Part shown: piece after piece, positions 1-7,672 of the stretch
Numbering within the stretch: the first letter of the stretch is position 1
Layout: each line of letters opens with the position of its first letter
Assembly: GCA_964387285.1 (NCBI GenBank)
Contig: CAYLWO010000021.1
Span: 4,071 to 68,070, forward strand
Source of the DNA: Anaerohabitans sp964387285
GTDB lineage: Bacteria > Zhuqueibacterota > Zhuqueibacteria > Residuimicrobiales > Residuimicrobiaceae
Length of the DNA stretch: 64,000 nucleotides
Direction of reading: 5' to 3'
Notes under the pieces: generated by a model
Databases searched by the model: none
Told to the model about the DNA's origin: nothing
The model's input: only the letters and a program-made list of their open reading frames with translations
Program-made: the position numbers and the translations under genes

Positions 1-1
1 G

Positions 2-445
2 CTGCGGCGCGGGCTCGACAAATACAAAACCGTGCACGCTGTCCCCGCGCTGACGGACATGGCCGGATTGTTGGAATCCCTGCGCAAATCCGGGACCAAC
101 TACAAAAATCGTTTTCTGCTGCAATATGGAGAAGAGATAAAAACAATAGAGGTCAAAGAGATCGCTTATTTTTTTGCCATGGAAAAGTGTGTTTTTCTCA
201 CCACGTTTAGCAAATCCACATTTTCATTGGACTTGACCCTGGATCGTCTGGAAGAAATAATTGATCCGGCTGTTTTTTTCCGCATTAATCGCAAGATGAT
301 CATCAATATGGCGGCCATTAAAGGCATGCATGCCTTTTCGCGCAGCCGCATCAAAGTCGATTTGACGCCGCCAGCGCCCCACGGCGTCGAAAGCCTGGTC
401 AGCATCGAGCGGTCGCCCGCTTTTAAAGAGTGGCTGGATCGCTGA
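2..445 (+). CDS. LytTR-type response regulator, C-terminal part (cut by window edge)
   Basis: The gene is open from the left edge and ends at a TGA. Residues from about position 95 onward match a LytTR DNA-binding domain: a basic start, an 'EVKEIAYFFAMEKCVFL' strand-turn segment, 'LDRLEEIIDPAVFFRINRKMIINM' and a final strand ending near 'VSIERSPAFKEWL'. The 20-odd residues before it resemble the last helix of a receiver domain plus linker, so the protein is probably a two-domain response regulator that binds promoter DNA after phosphorylation. The receiver domain lies outside the window, so the partner kinase cannot be named. The GTG at position 32 is internal, not the start. No terminator follows; the next gene remnant starts 115 bases downstream. 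Confidence 0.85.
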   Translation: MRRGLDKYKTVHAVPALTDMAGLLESLRKSGTNYKNRFLLQYGEEIKTIEVKEIAYFFAMEKCVFLTTFSKSTFSLDLTLDRLEEIIDPAVFFRINRKMIINMAAIKGMHAFSRSRIKVDLTPPAPHGVESLVSIERSPAFKEWLDR

Positions 446-560
446 GGTTCCACCTTCCTGGCGAAGGCTTGCAACCATCGCCAGGTTATTTTTCGGGCAC
501 AAATCGCTCAGTTTAGGACATTGCTACCCATAAAGAATTTGAAAATAAAGAGCAAAGATA

Positions 561-961
561 ATGATTGAAAAATACAACAGAACGCTGTTCTTCTATGGAC
601 TGTCATTGGTCATTCCCTGGGGACTCTGGTTTATGGTGGCCTATCCGAGTCATCTGGCCCATCAAGATGCGACGCTGGCCACTCTTCAGCAAACGCTGGG
701 GTTGATCGGTCTGGTTTCACCGGTTTTGGTAGCCGGATATTTATTCCTGAACAATCGCGACTTGTATCAAGACCTTCAGGGCCGTTTCTGGCAGAAAAAA
801 ACATCCGTGTTTTCTATTATATCATGACGCCGGGGCTGATTTTCGCTTCGCTGGTCGTCGTGCAACTCTTTTTACTGGGTATTGGACATGACTTGAAACA
901 GTTTCATCTCTGTTTCAGCATGAGACAGGACAATAGAAATAAAACATATAAAACTAGTTAA
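561..961 (+). pseudogene. CPBP-family (CAAX-protease-like) membrane protein, frameshifted and truncated
   Basis: The first 80 residues (ATG at 561) carry two membrane segments in the arrangement typical of the N-terminus of CPBP intramembrane proteases. The frame then stops at 827, just after a run of seven A (795-801). Read one frame back, the sequence continues as coding-like protein (N-I-R-V-F-Y-Y-I-M-T-P-G-L, a third hydrophobic segment) until TAA at 959-961. One missing A in the run would explain the break. Even when rejoined, the product is about 133 residues and lacks the EExxxR and HxxxB motifs of the family, so the 3' half is gone as well. The family call rests on general pattern and is moderate. 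Confidence 0.5.
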
Positions 962-1595
962 TATAATATTTTAAACATAAGTAAATGTAACAGCATTGCT
1001 TTGTTCGAACCTGAAACATGGTGATCAGCTGGCCGAAATACGTTCAGCTGTTTGTTACAAAATGGAAAATTAATTATATAATCTTATTAAAAATAATTAT
1101 TTAATCATAAAAGTTCTTCTCTGTTAATTTCCACTCACCCTGTTAACCTAATCAGATTTCATGATCTGAAATTAATCAAATCCTATTCATTCCGTTGCGC
1201 GCATGCCTCATTTCAAGTCAATAGTATTTTTTTGGTGTACCTTTGTACAATTATGGAAAAGATTTGGAAGCGTTGCTGCACAGCAAGCTAAGCACTACTG
1301 TTTTTAATCTATTTACAAAATTTGAAAATAAATAATTATCGTGTTTACAGGCTATTTTTGAATGTTTGGCATATCTTTTGCAGTATATATAGGTGTTGAG
1401 ATCAAAACTCTGGGGAACATACTCTGAAAAACTACTGAAAATTAAATTGACAAGTGTAAGATTTTTAAGGATTAAAAGCTTTTTATGACTAAACTTGCTA
1501 AAATAAATTGTGATACCATTAAGCACCAAGTAGCTAAATTTGATATTCGCAATAAACTAAAAACAAGCCAAATCCAACCAGTCGTGAGGTGCATC
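962..1595. other. A+T-rich stretch without a recognisable gene
   Basis: This stretch is clearly richer in A+T than its surroundings and has stops in all frames at short intervals. The longest open frame (1251-1529, minus) has low-complexity composition with no family resemblance and is rejected. An upstream in-frame ATG at 1485 for the next gene is disfavoured because the peptide it would add is not signal-like. The stretch may hold the eroded remainder of the CPBP gene and the promoter of the transglycosylase. Confidence 0.5.
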
Positions 1596-2294
1596 ATGAA
1601 ACCAAATCGTGCCTCGACGAAATTGATCGTTGGCTTGTTCGCCGGTCTGGTGGTTGTCCTTGTCTTCGGCATTCACATGCTGTGTACTGATCTGTCTAAT
1701 GCCGCAGCGTCAACCCATCCCGCGGAAATATCGGTTCTACTTCAGGAGCAACAAAGCCTGGCAGCAATCGATAGCGAGCGTCGTGCATCTGTGAACAAAA
1801 TCGTCGGCATCATTTCTCGCTATAATAAGAACATGAGCGAAGAAAATAAACAAACTATTGCCAACGAGATCTACCTGATGACCCGCAAATACGCCAATTT
1901 GGACGTTGATTTTATTTGCGCCACCATCACGCACGAAAGCGCCAAATCCTGGGAACCCCAGGTAGTTTCCAAAGCCGGGGCCCTGGGATTGATGCAGATC
2001 ATGCCCACTACCGGGGCCTATCTGGCTCTGCAGGAAGGCATCGAATGGACCACCAGCGAGCAAGTGCTCCATGATCCGGTTGTAAACATTCGTCTCGGCT
2101 GTCGCTATCTCAGCGAGCTGGTGACCATGTATCAACAGGACGGCGGACTGGCGGCTTATAACGGTGGGCCCAAACGCGCCGAGATTTGGATTGCGTCCAA
2201 TCGCAATCAAAACTCGCTGGTCGCGGAGACCCGCAATTATGTACCCGCCATTCTCAAGCTCTACGATCAATTTCGCACCGAAAGGGTGATGTAA
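1596..2294 (+). CDS. Lytic transglycosylase, SLT domain
   Basis: A 232-residue envelope protein predicted to cleave the MurNAc-GlcNAc bond of peptidoglycan. A basic N-terminus is followed by a hydrophobic segment (about residues 10-30), which suggests a signal anchor or uncleaved signal. The SLT fold runs from about residue 95 to the end. The catalytic Glu is E114 in 'THES', followed by 'AGALGLMQIMPTT' and by 'LAAYNGGPKRAEIW', the family's conserved motifs II and III. The start at 1596 is chosen because GAGGT lies 7 bases upstream and a membrane segment follows directly. An upstream in-frame ATG (1485) would add 37 polar residues. A strong terminator follows, so the gene is probably monocistronic. 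Confidence 0.9.
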   Translation: MKPNRASTKLIVGLFAGLVVVLVFGIHMLCTDLSNAAASTHPAEISVLLQEQQSLAAIDSERRASVNKIVGIISRYNKNMSEENKQTIANEIYLMTRKYANLDVDFICATITHESAKSWEPQVVSKAGALGLMQIMPTTGAYLALQEGIEWTTSEQVLHDPVVNIRLGCRYLSELVTMYQQDGGLAAYNGGPKRAEIWIASNRNQNSLVAETRNYVPAILKLYDQFRTERVM

Positions 2295-2299
2295 TGAGA

Positions 2300-2342
2300 A
2301 ACGAGGTCGGTCCTCAAGATGAAGACGGACCTCGTTTTTTTT
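2300..2342 (+). terminator. Rho-independent terminator after the transglycosylase
   Basis: A nine-base-pair stem (AACGAGGTC at 2300-2308 with GACCTCGTT at 2328-2336) is followed by an eight-T run (2335-2342). It starts 6 bases past the transglycosylase stop codon. Confidence 0.9.
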
Positions 2343-2385
2343 GCCCTATCTCTCCTCTCTCACCTATTTTTCTCGAGAAAAAAAG

Positions 2386-2414
2386 TTGTTTCTTTAGCAA
2401 ATTTTCGCTAAACT
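2386..2414 (+). promoter_or_regulatory. Possible sigma70-type promoter for hutH
   Basis: TTGTTT (2386-2391), a 17-base spacer and TAAACT (2409-2414) sit 25 bases upstream of the hutH start and just after the preceding terminator. The hexamers are weak matches, so position and spacing are the main support. Confidence 0.35.
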
Positions 2415-2438
2415 ATGCCTCCATTTTAGGAAAAAGAC

Positions 2439-3965
2439 ATGCTTGAAGTGACCATAGATGGTTTTTCTCTGGATTTACCGACCGTTTGCTCTGTTGCTCA
2501 GCGCCGTGTGCAAGTGCGGGTGGCGGACTCTGCCTGGGAGCGGCTGGCGGCAGCGCGCGCATGTGTGGAAAATTTCATTCGTCAAGGTCACATTGTATAC
2601 GGCATCAACACCGGCTTTGGCAAACTCGCCTCGGTCCATATCCCGGATGATGAATTGATGGCCTTGCAGCGCAACCTGGTGTTAAGCCATGCTTGCGGCG
2701 TCGGCCTGGCCGTTCCTGCGGAAATTGTGCGCACCATTTTGTTGTTGAAAATCAATACGCTTTGCACCGGCTATTCCGGCGTGCGACCGGTTGTGGTCGA
2801 ATATCTATTAAAATTGTTGAATAACGATGTCCTGCCGATCATCCCCAGTAAGGGATCGGTGGGCGCCAGTGGCGATCTCGCGCCGCTGGCACACATGACC
2901 CTGGTGCTATTGGGCCTGGGTGAAGCAACCATCAACGGTGAAAAGAGCACCGGCGCCGCTGCTCTGCAGCATCTGCAATTGCCGCCTCTGCAATTGGCGG
3001 CCAAAGAAGGCTTGTCGTTGCTGAACGGCACTCAGGTCTTGACCGCCTATGCGGCGCATGCCCTGGCGCGCAGTCAGAATCTGCTCAAACATGCGGATGT
3101 GGCTGCTGCCATCAGTGTGGAAAGCCTGCTCAACACCGACGCAGCCTTTGACCAGCGCATACAAAAAGCCCGCGGTCATCGCGGCCAGATTAAAACCGCA
3201 GAAAACCTGTTGAAACTTTTAGCGGAGAGTGAGATTGTCCGTTCGCACCGCGACTGCGGCAAGGTGCAGGATGCGTACAGTTCGCGCTGCATTCCCCAGG
3301 TGCACGGCGCTGTGCGTCAGGCGCTGGATTTCGTGCAAGAGATCATCAGCGTGGAACTGAACGGCTGCAGCGACAATCCGTTGGTGTTTGTTCAGGAAAA
3401 AGAGGTCATTTCCGGCGGCAATTTTCATGGCCAACCGGTTTCTCTTGCCTGCGATACCCTGGCCATCGCCATGAGTCAACTGGCCGGCATATCTGAAAGA
3501 CGATTGGAAAATCTTATGGATCCGGTGCAGAGCGGTTTACCGCCGTTTCTCGCTTTGGAAAGCGGCGCCAATTCCGGCTTCATGATCGCCCAGGTCACTG
3601 CCGCGGCGCTGGTGTCTGAAAACAAGGTGCTAAGCCATCCGGCTTCCGTAGATTCCATCCCCACTTCGGCCAATCAGGAGGATTTCGTCAGCATGGCGGC
3701 CCATGCCAGCCGTAAAGCGCTGGAGGTGGTGGAAAATTGTGAAGCGGTCATGGCCATCGAATTGCTGGCCGGATGTCAAGCCACAGATTTTCGCCAGAAC
3801 CTGCAGCCGGGCCTGGGGACCGGTATCGTTTATCGCCTGATTCGCCAACATATCCCGTCCATGGAGAAAGATCGATTGCTGCAAAGCGATATCAAGGAAA
3901 TGATCAAACTGCTGCAAAGCGGCGTTTTGACGGATGCCGTAGAAAAAAAATTTGGACCCTTGTAA
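2439..3965 (+). CDS. hutH: Histidine ammonia-lyase
   Basis: Converts L-histidine to urocanate and ammonia, the first step of histidine degradation. The 508-residue length is typical of the family. The Ala-Ser-Gly triad that cyclises into the MIO cofactor is residues 143-145, inside 'KGSVGASGDLAPL'. The catalytic Tyr is in 'YGINTGFGKL' (Y54). The selectivity loop reads 'LVLSHACG' with His84, which favours histidine over phenylalanine or tyrosine as substrate. The rest of the hut pathway (hutU, hutI, hutG) is not adjacent; the next gene is guaB, whose start overlaps or abuts the hutH stop, so the two may be cotranscribed. Distant hut genes are expected but cannot be seen here. Confidence 0.93.
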   Translation: MLEVTIDGFSLDLPTVCSVAQRRVQVRVADSAWERLAAARACVENFIRQGHIVYGINTGFGKLASVHIPDDELMALQRNLVLSHACGVGLAVPAEIVRTILLLKINTLCTGYSGVRPVVVEYLLKLLNNDVLPIIPSKGSVGASGDLAPLAHMTLVLLGLGEATINGEKSTGAAALQHLQLPPLQLAAKEGLSLLNGTQVLTAYAAHALARSQNLLKHADVAAAISVESLLNTDAAFDQRIQKARGHRGQIKTAENLLKLLAESEIVRSHRDCGKVQDAYSSRCIPQVHGAVRQALDFVQEIISVELNGCSDNPLVFVQEKEVISGGNFHGQPVSLACDTLAIAMSQLAGISERRLENLMDPVQSGLPPFLALESGANSGFMIAQVTAAALVSENKVLSHPASVDSIPTSANQEDFVSMAAHASRKALEVVENCEAVMAIELLAGCQATDFRQNLQPGLGTGIVYRLIRQHIPSMEKDRLLQSDIKEMIKLLQSGVLTDAVEKKFGPL

Positions 3966-3976
3966 TGGAGAGTAGC

Positions 3977-5446
3977 ATGAACAAGATCATCGGCGAAGGT
4001 TATACGTTTGACGATGTGCTGCTGATACCTAACAAATCCACCGTGCTGCCGAAAGAGGTGGACGTGCAGACGCATCTGACGCGCAACATCGCCCTCAACA
4101 TCCCCATTGTCAGCGCAGCCATGGATACCGTAACCGAATCAGCCATGGCCATTGCCCTGGCGCGCGAGGGCGGCATCGGCATCATTCATAAAAACATCTC
4201 TGTCGAGGAACAAGCGGAAGAGGTGGATAAAGTGAAAAGGTCCGAAGCCGGCATGATCATGAACCCCATCACCCTTTCTCCTGATCGCAAAATCGGCGAA
4301 GCGCTGGAGCTCATGTCCCGCTACCATATCTCCGGCATACCCATTGTGGATGGACAAAAGCTGGTGGGCATCCTCACCAACCGTGATCTGCGTTTTGAAA
4401 CCGATTTGAATAAACGGGTTTCCTCACTCATGACCAAGGAGAACCTGGTCACCGTGCCAATGGGCACCTCCATGGAGGAGGCGGAAAAAGCGCTGCAAAA
4501 ACATCGCATTGAAAAACTTCTCGTCGTGGATAAGGAGCAAAAACTCAAAGGGCTCATCACAGTCAAAGACATTCAGAATCGTAAACGATATCCCAATGCC
4601 TCCAAGGACAAACATGGCCGTTTGCTGGTCGCTGCGGCTGTGGGCGTGGCCAAAGACACCATGAACCGGGTAGCGGCGCTGATCGATGTCGGCGTGGATC
4701 TGCTGTGCGTGGACACGGCCCACGGCCACTCCATCGGCGTCATAAAAACCATTGAGCAAATCAAAAAAGCGCATCCCAACATGGAATTGATAGCCGGCAA
4801 CATTGCCACACCGGAAGCGGCCGAGGACCTGATCGCTGCCGGCGCGGACGCCGTCAAAGTCGGCATAGGCCCCGGCTCCATCTGCACGACCCGCATTGTG
4901 GCCGGCACGGGTGTACCGCAATTGACCGCCATTATGACCTGCGCCGACGTCTGTAAAAAGCACAACGTCCCGATCATTGCCGACGGCGGCATCAAACAGA
5001 CCGGCGATATTGCCAAAGCCCTGGCTGCCGGCGCTGATACCGTGATGATGGGCAATATGCTGGCCGGTACGGAAGAAAGTCCCGGTGAATCGATGTTTTA
5101 TGAAGGCCGCAGTTACAAAGTATATCGCGCCATGGGTTCTGTGAGTGTCATGCGCAGTGGACGTGGAGATCGCTATTTTCAGGAAGGAGAACGGGATATT
5201 AAAAAACTGGTGCCGGAAGGCATTGAAGGCCGGGTCCCGCATCGCGGCAAACTCAGCGACGTCATTTTTCAGATGATCGGCGGCTTGCGTTCAGCCATGG
5301 GGTATTGCGGCGCCGCGACCATCAGCGAACTGCAAAAGAAATCACGCTTCATGCGCATCACGCCGGCCGGATTGCACGAGAGTCATCCCCATGACATCAT
5401 CATCACCAAAGAAGCGCCGAATTATATGATACAGGGCACCCGGTAG
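3977..5446 (+). CDS. guaB: Inosine-5'-monophosphate dehydrogenase
   Basis: NAD-dependent oxidation of IMP to XMP, the committed step of GMP synthesis, in the cytosol. The 489-residue length matches the usual bacterial enzyme. The (beta/alpha)8 barrel begins at once ('YTFDDVLL'), is interrupted at about residues 95-205 by a tandem CBS (Bateman) regulatory pair, and resumes with the catalytic loop 'GPGSICTTRIVAGTGVPQ', where Cys is the nucleophile. The mobile-flap region and the 'GGLRSAMGYCG' segment follow. An ATG at 3965 overlaps the hutH stop, but the ATG at 3977 has GGAGAG 4-5 bases upstream and gives the family's normal N-terminus, so it is preferred. A longer upstream open frame is a shadow of hutH. 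Confidence 0.96.
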   Translation: MNKIIGEGYTFDDVLLIPNKSTVLPKEVDVQTHLTRNIALNIPIVSAAMDTVTESAMAIALAREGGIGIIHKNISVEEQAEEVDKVKRSEAGMIMNPITLSPDRKIGEALELMSRYHISGIPIVDGQKLVGILTNRDLRFETDLNKRVSSLMTKENLVTVPMGTSMEEAEKALQKHRIEKLLVVDKEQKLKGLITVKDIQNRKRYPNASKDKHGRLLVAAAVGVAKDTMNRVAALIDVGVDLLCVDTAHGHSIGVIKTIEQIKKAHPNMELIAGNIATPEAAEDLIAAGADAVKVGIGPGSICTTRIVAGTGVPQLTAIMTCADVCKKHNVPIIADGGIKQTGDIAKALAAGADTVMMGNMLAGTEESPGESMFYEGRSYKVYRAMGSVSVMRSGRGDRYFQEGERDIKKLVPEGIEGRVPHRGKLSDVIFQMIGGLRSAMGYCGAATISELQKKSRFMRITPAGLHESHPHDIIITKEAPNYMIQGTR

Positions 5447-5543
5447 ACGGACCGGCTTTCAAGCCGATCATCATAATCGGATCAGGTACTAAATATGGAG
5501 TCTATTCTTTACGGAGTATCATAGGTCAAACGTTAAAGAAAAG

Positions 5544-5702
5544 ATGACTGAAATCATACAGTCGCAGCCTGACGATGCAACCTTTGAGGAAATCATGCGA
5601 CAACTTGCTTTTGAACGCATGGTCGATCGAGGACTTGCAGATTCGCGTAAGGGGCGGGTCATATCAAATGAAGATATGGAGTGCCGCATTCAAAAATGGT
5701 AA
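5544..5702 (+). CDS. Small antitoxin-like protein of a ParE/RelE-type toxin-antitoxin pair
   Basis: A 52-residue acidic protein starting at ATG 5544. Its sequence (S-Q-P-D-D-A-T-F-E-E-I-M near the N-terminus, then 'RGLADSRKGRVISNEDM') has the layout of short antitoxins encoded just ahead of ParE/RelE-type toxins: an N-terminal helix-rich segment and a C-terminal segment that wraps the toxin. Its stop overlaps the ATG of the following toxin remnant (ATGGTAA), the usual coupling in such modules. No clear Shine-Dalgarno sequence is visible. The frame is intact although the partner is not, so the protein may be a leftover or may regulate other modules. Family assignment is by pattern and gene arrangement only. 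Confidence 0.65.
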   Translation: MTEIIQSQPDDATFEEIMRQLAFERMVDRGLADSRKGRVISNEDMECRIQKW

Positions 5703-5992
5703 AAATAAGATGGACAGAAGAGTCATATAAATGGCTTTGCGATATACATGATTATATCGCTACAAATAATCCTGGTGCGGCTCGAAGGTCATCTTGGGCA
5801 TTTTTGAAAAAGTGCAAATTTTAAAACAATTTCCTGAAATGGGGTATAAATATCGCCAAGAAGTGGATGGAGAGATCAGAGTATTATTGTATGGGCATTA
5901 TCGGATTGTATATTTTCTGAAAGCAGAAAGCTGCATTTGATATATTGGGCGTGTTTCATGGTGCCCTTGAACTTGTTAGATACCTTCCATGA
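5696..5992 (+). pseudogene. ParE/RelE-family toxin, inactivated by at least two frameshifts
   Basis: Starts with ATG 5696 overlapping the antitoxin stop. The three frames in order read 'KIRWTEESYKWLCDIHDYI' (frame of 5696), then 'GIFEKVQILKQFPEMG' to 'GEIRVLLYGHYRIVYFLKAE' (from about 5797), then 'DILGVFHGALELVRYLP' (from about 5936), ending at TGA 5990-5992. Together these give the classic ParE/RelE order: beta-1, alpha-1 'DYI', the 'FPEMG' turn, the basic 'YRIVY' strand and the terminal 'V-H-G-A' strand. The second break fits one extra T in ATTTGAT; the first needs a small deletion. The protein as encoded stops after 42 residues and should be non-toxic. Confidence 0.75.
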
Positions 5993-6023
5993 ATTGTTGG
6001 AATAGTTCTGACTGCGACGCAAC

Positions 6024-6048
6024 AAAAAAAGCCGGCCCTGGAGCCGGC
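6024..6048 (-). terminator. Rho-independent terminator for rpsT
   Basis: On the minus strand, GCCGGC pairs with GCCGGC (6043-6048 and 6031-6036) around a six-base loop, followed by seven T (6024-6030). It lies 24 bases past the rpsT stop. Confidence 0.88.
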
Positions 6049-6071
6049 ATAAAATTACCAAGCTGATAAAA

Positions 6072-6326
6072 CTAGCTGAGCTTGTTGATGGCCAAAGCCA
6101 GTTTGGATTTGTGATTCGAAGCGTTATTCTTGTGAATAATGCCTTTGCCGGCCAACTTGTCCAATAAGGAAGCGGTCTCTTTGTACAACTTTTGCGCTTC
6201 TTCTTTATTGGAGGCGGCGCGCACCTTTTTCAAGGCGGTTTTCATTTCCGATTTGTACGCTTTATTGCGCTCGGTCGCTTTGGCGTTCTGACGAATGCGC
6301 TTGATTGCTGATTTATGATGTGCCAT
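6072..6326 (-). CDS. rpsT: 30S ribosomal protein S20
   Basis: The 84-residue, highly basic protein binds 16S rRNA early in small-subunit assembly. It starts 'AHHKSAIKRIRQ', the conserved S20 N-terminus, and ends with the expected helical segment 'NNASNHKSKLALAINKL'. Length is normal for the family. It is a single-gene unit with its own promoter (6358-6386) and terminator (6024-6048), and AGAGGA precedes the ATG. Confidence 0.97.
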   Translation of the reverse strand: MAHHKSAIKRIRQNAKATERNKAYKSEMKTALKKVRAASNKEEAQKLYKETASLLDKLAGKGIIHKNNASNHKSKLALAINKLS

Positions 6327-6357
6327 TGTTCCTCTTTACGGTTATATTTAGCCTACT

Positions 6358-6386
6358 AGTATAGGAATTTTTATTGTAAAAATCAA
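6358..6386 (-). promoter_or_regulatory. Sigma70-type promoter for rpsT
   Basis: On the minus strand, TTGATT (6381-6386), exactly 17 bases, then TATACT (6358-6363), about 30 bases ahead of the rpsT ATG. The match to the general bacterial consensus is good. It argues for a canonical primary sigma factor rather than the Bacteroidota-type TTTG/TAnnTTTG promoter. Confidence 0.7.
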
Positions 6387-6458
6387 TAGATTTTTGCAGC
6401 TTTTTCCCGGCCGGCGACCCTGGCTCTGGCTGCGAATCCTCTAGCTAAAGGACCGATT

Positions 6459-7574
6459 ATGCCACTCTCCCTTAAACCTGTCTCCTGCAAAGCGGAAATG
6501 AACGCCTTTATAAAATTTCCCTGGCAAATCTATAAAAAGGACCCCTATTGGGTGGCGCCGCTCATTGCCGACACAAAAAAATTCCTTGATCCGCAAAAGG
6601 GCACTTTTTTCCAATTCGGCGAAGCGCAGTACTTTATGGTTTATGACGGCCAAAAACCCCTGGGCCGCATTTCCAGCCATGTCAATCACCAATATGAAAA
6701 ATACCATGACCAGCACACCGGTTTTTTCGGCTTTTTTGAATGCGAAAACAATGCGCAGGCCGCGCACATGCTGCTGGATGCCGCAGCAGGCTGGCTGCGC
6801 CAAAAAGGCAAAACGCGCATCCTCGGCCCCATGAGTTTTTCCATTTATGACGCCAGCGGCGTGCTCTATGAAGGTTTTGACTCTAGCCCGGTGCTGATGC
6901 TGGCCTATAATCCTGCTTATTATAATGACCTCCTGACCGGGGCCGGCATGCGCAAAACCATTGATTGGTATGCATTTATGGTTGATAAAAACGTTGCACT
7001 CAAACCCGGCTACCTGAAGGTGCGCGATCGCATCCTCCGCCAGGAAGGTCTGCAGATCATCCCGCTGAATATGAAAGATTTTCCGCAACGTGTCCAACAG
7101 GTGGGCCGCATTTTTGCCGATGCGTGGATGGAAAATTGGGGACATGTGCCTTTCCACGAGAAACAGATCGAGGAACTGGCCGAAGAGTTGAAACACGTGG
7201 TGGTGCCGGAATTGACCTATTTCGCGTTTTATAAGGGAGAGTGCATCGGCTTTTCGTTATCAGCCAAGGATATGAATCCCGCCCTGCAAAAAGCCAATGG
7301 CCGGCTCTTTCCTTTTGGCTTGTTGAAAATTCTCTGGCACAGCCGCCGCATCCACCGCCTGCGCACCATCGCCATGGGCGTGCTCAAAGAGCACCGCCAT
7401 CGCGGCATCGATATCGCCTTTTATATCAACACCATCGAGCAGGGCGTGAAAATGGGCTATACGGAATCCGAATGCTCTGTCATCGTTGAAACCAACGACC
7501 GCATGATCGGCGCCTTGCAGGATTTGCAGGCCCGGCGCTATAAAACCTATCGATTCTATGAAAAAGCGCTCTAG
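6459..7574 (+). CDS. GNAT-like (acyl-CoA N-acyltransferase fold) protein of unknown substrate
   Basis: A 371-residue cytosolic protein with no signal peptide or membrane segment. The N-terminal half begins with a 'FIKFPWQIYKKDPYWVAPL' segment, which I associate with a conserved family of long GNAT-like proteins. It is followed by 'ILGPMSFSIYDASGVLYEGFDSSPV', and the C-terminal half has the acetyltransferase-like 'IAMGVLKEHRHRGIDIAFY' segment, the usual acyl-CoA pyrophosphate loop. The two halves suggest a duplicated GNAT fold. Substrate is unknown. AAAGGA lies 5-6 bases upstream of the ATG. It is separated by about 100 bases from the envelope operon that follows on the same strand, so cotranscription is possible but not shown. 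Confidence 0.75.
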   Translation: MPLSLKPVSCKAEMNAFIKFPWQIYKKDPYWVAPLIADTKKFLDPQKGTFFQFGEAQYFMVYDGQKPLGRISSHVNHQYEKYHDQHTGFFGFFECENNAQAAHMLLDAAAGWLRQKGKTRILGPMSFSIYDASGVLYEGFDSSPVLMLAYNPAYYNDLLTGAGMRKTIDWYAFMVDKNVALKPGYLKVRDRILRQEGLQIIPLNMKDFPQRVQQVGRIFADAWMENWGHVPFHEKQIEELAEELKHVVVPELTYFAFYKGECIGFSLSAKDMNPALQKANGRLFPFGLLKILWHSRRIHRLRTIAMGVLKEHRHRGIDIAFYINTIEQGVKMGYTESECSVIVETNDRMIGALQDLQARRYKTYRFYEKAL

Positions 7575-7672
7575 CGGAAACAAAAAAGCACAACCAGGCG
7601 TTAGAAAAAGGATACAAACTCTGGTCCATTGTACGTGCCGTTCATCTGCCGGCCAACAGGAAAAAACATGGC

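Noticed and set aside
1251..1529. Minus-strand frame of 92 residues in the A+T-rich stretch
   Set aside because: Composition explained by A+T richness; it overlaps the start region of the transglycosylase.
4424..5242. Minus-strand frame of 272 residues opposite guaB
   Set aside because: Antisense to a highly conserved enzyme; His/Gly-rich shadow composition.
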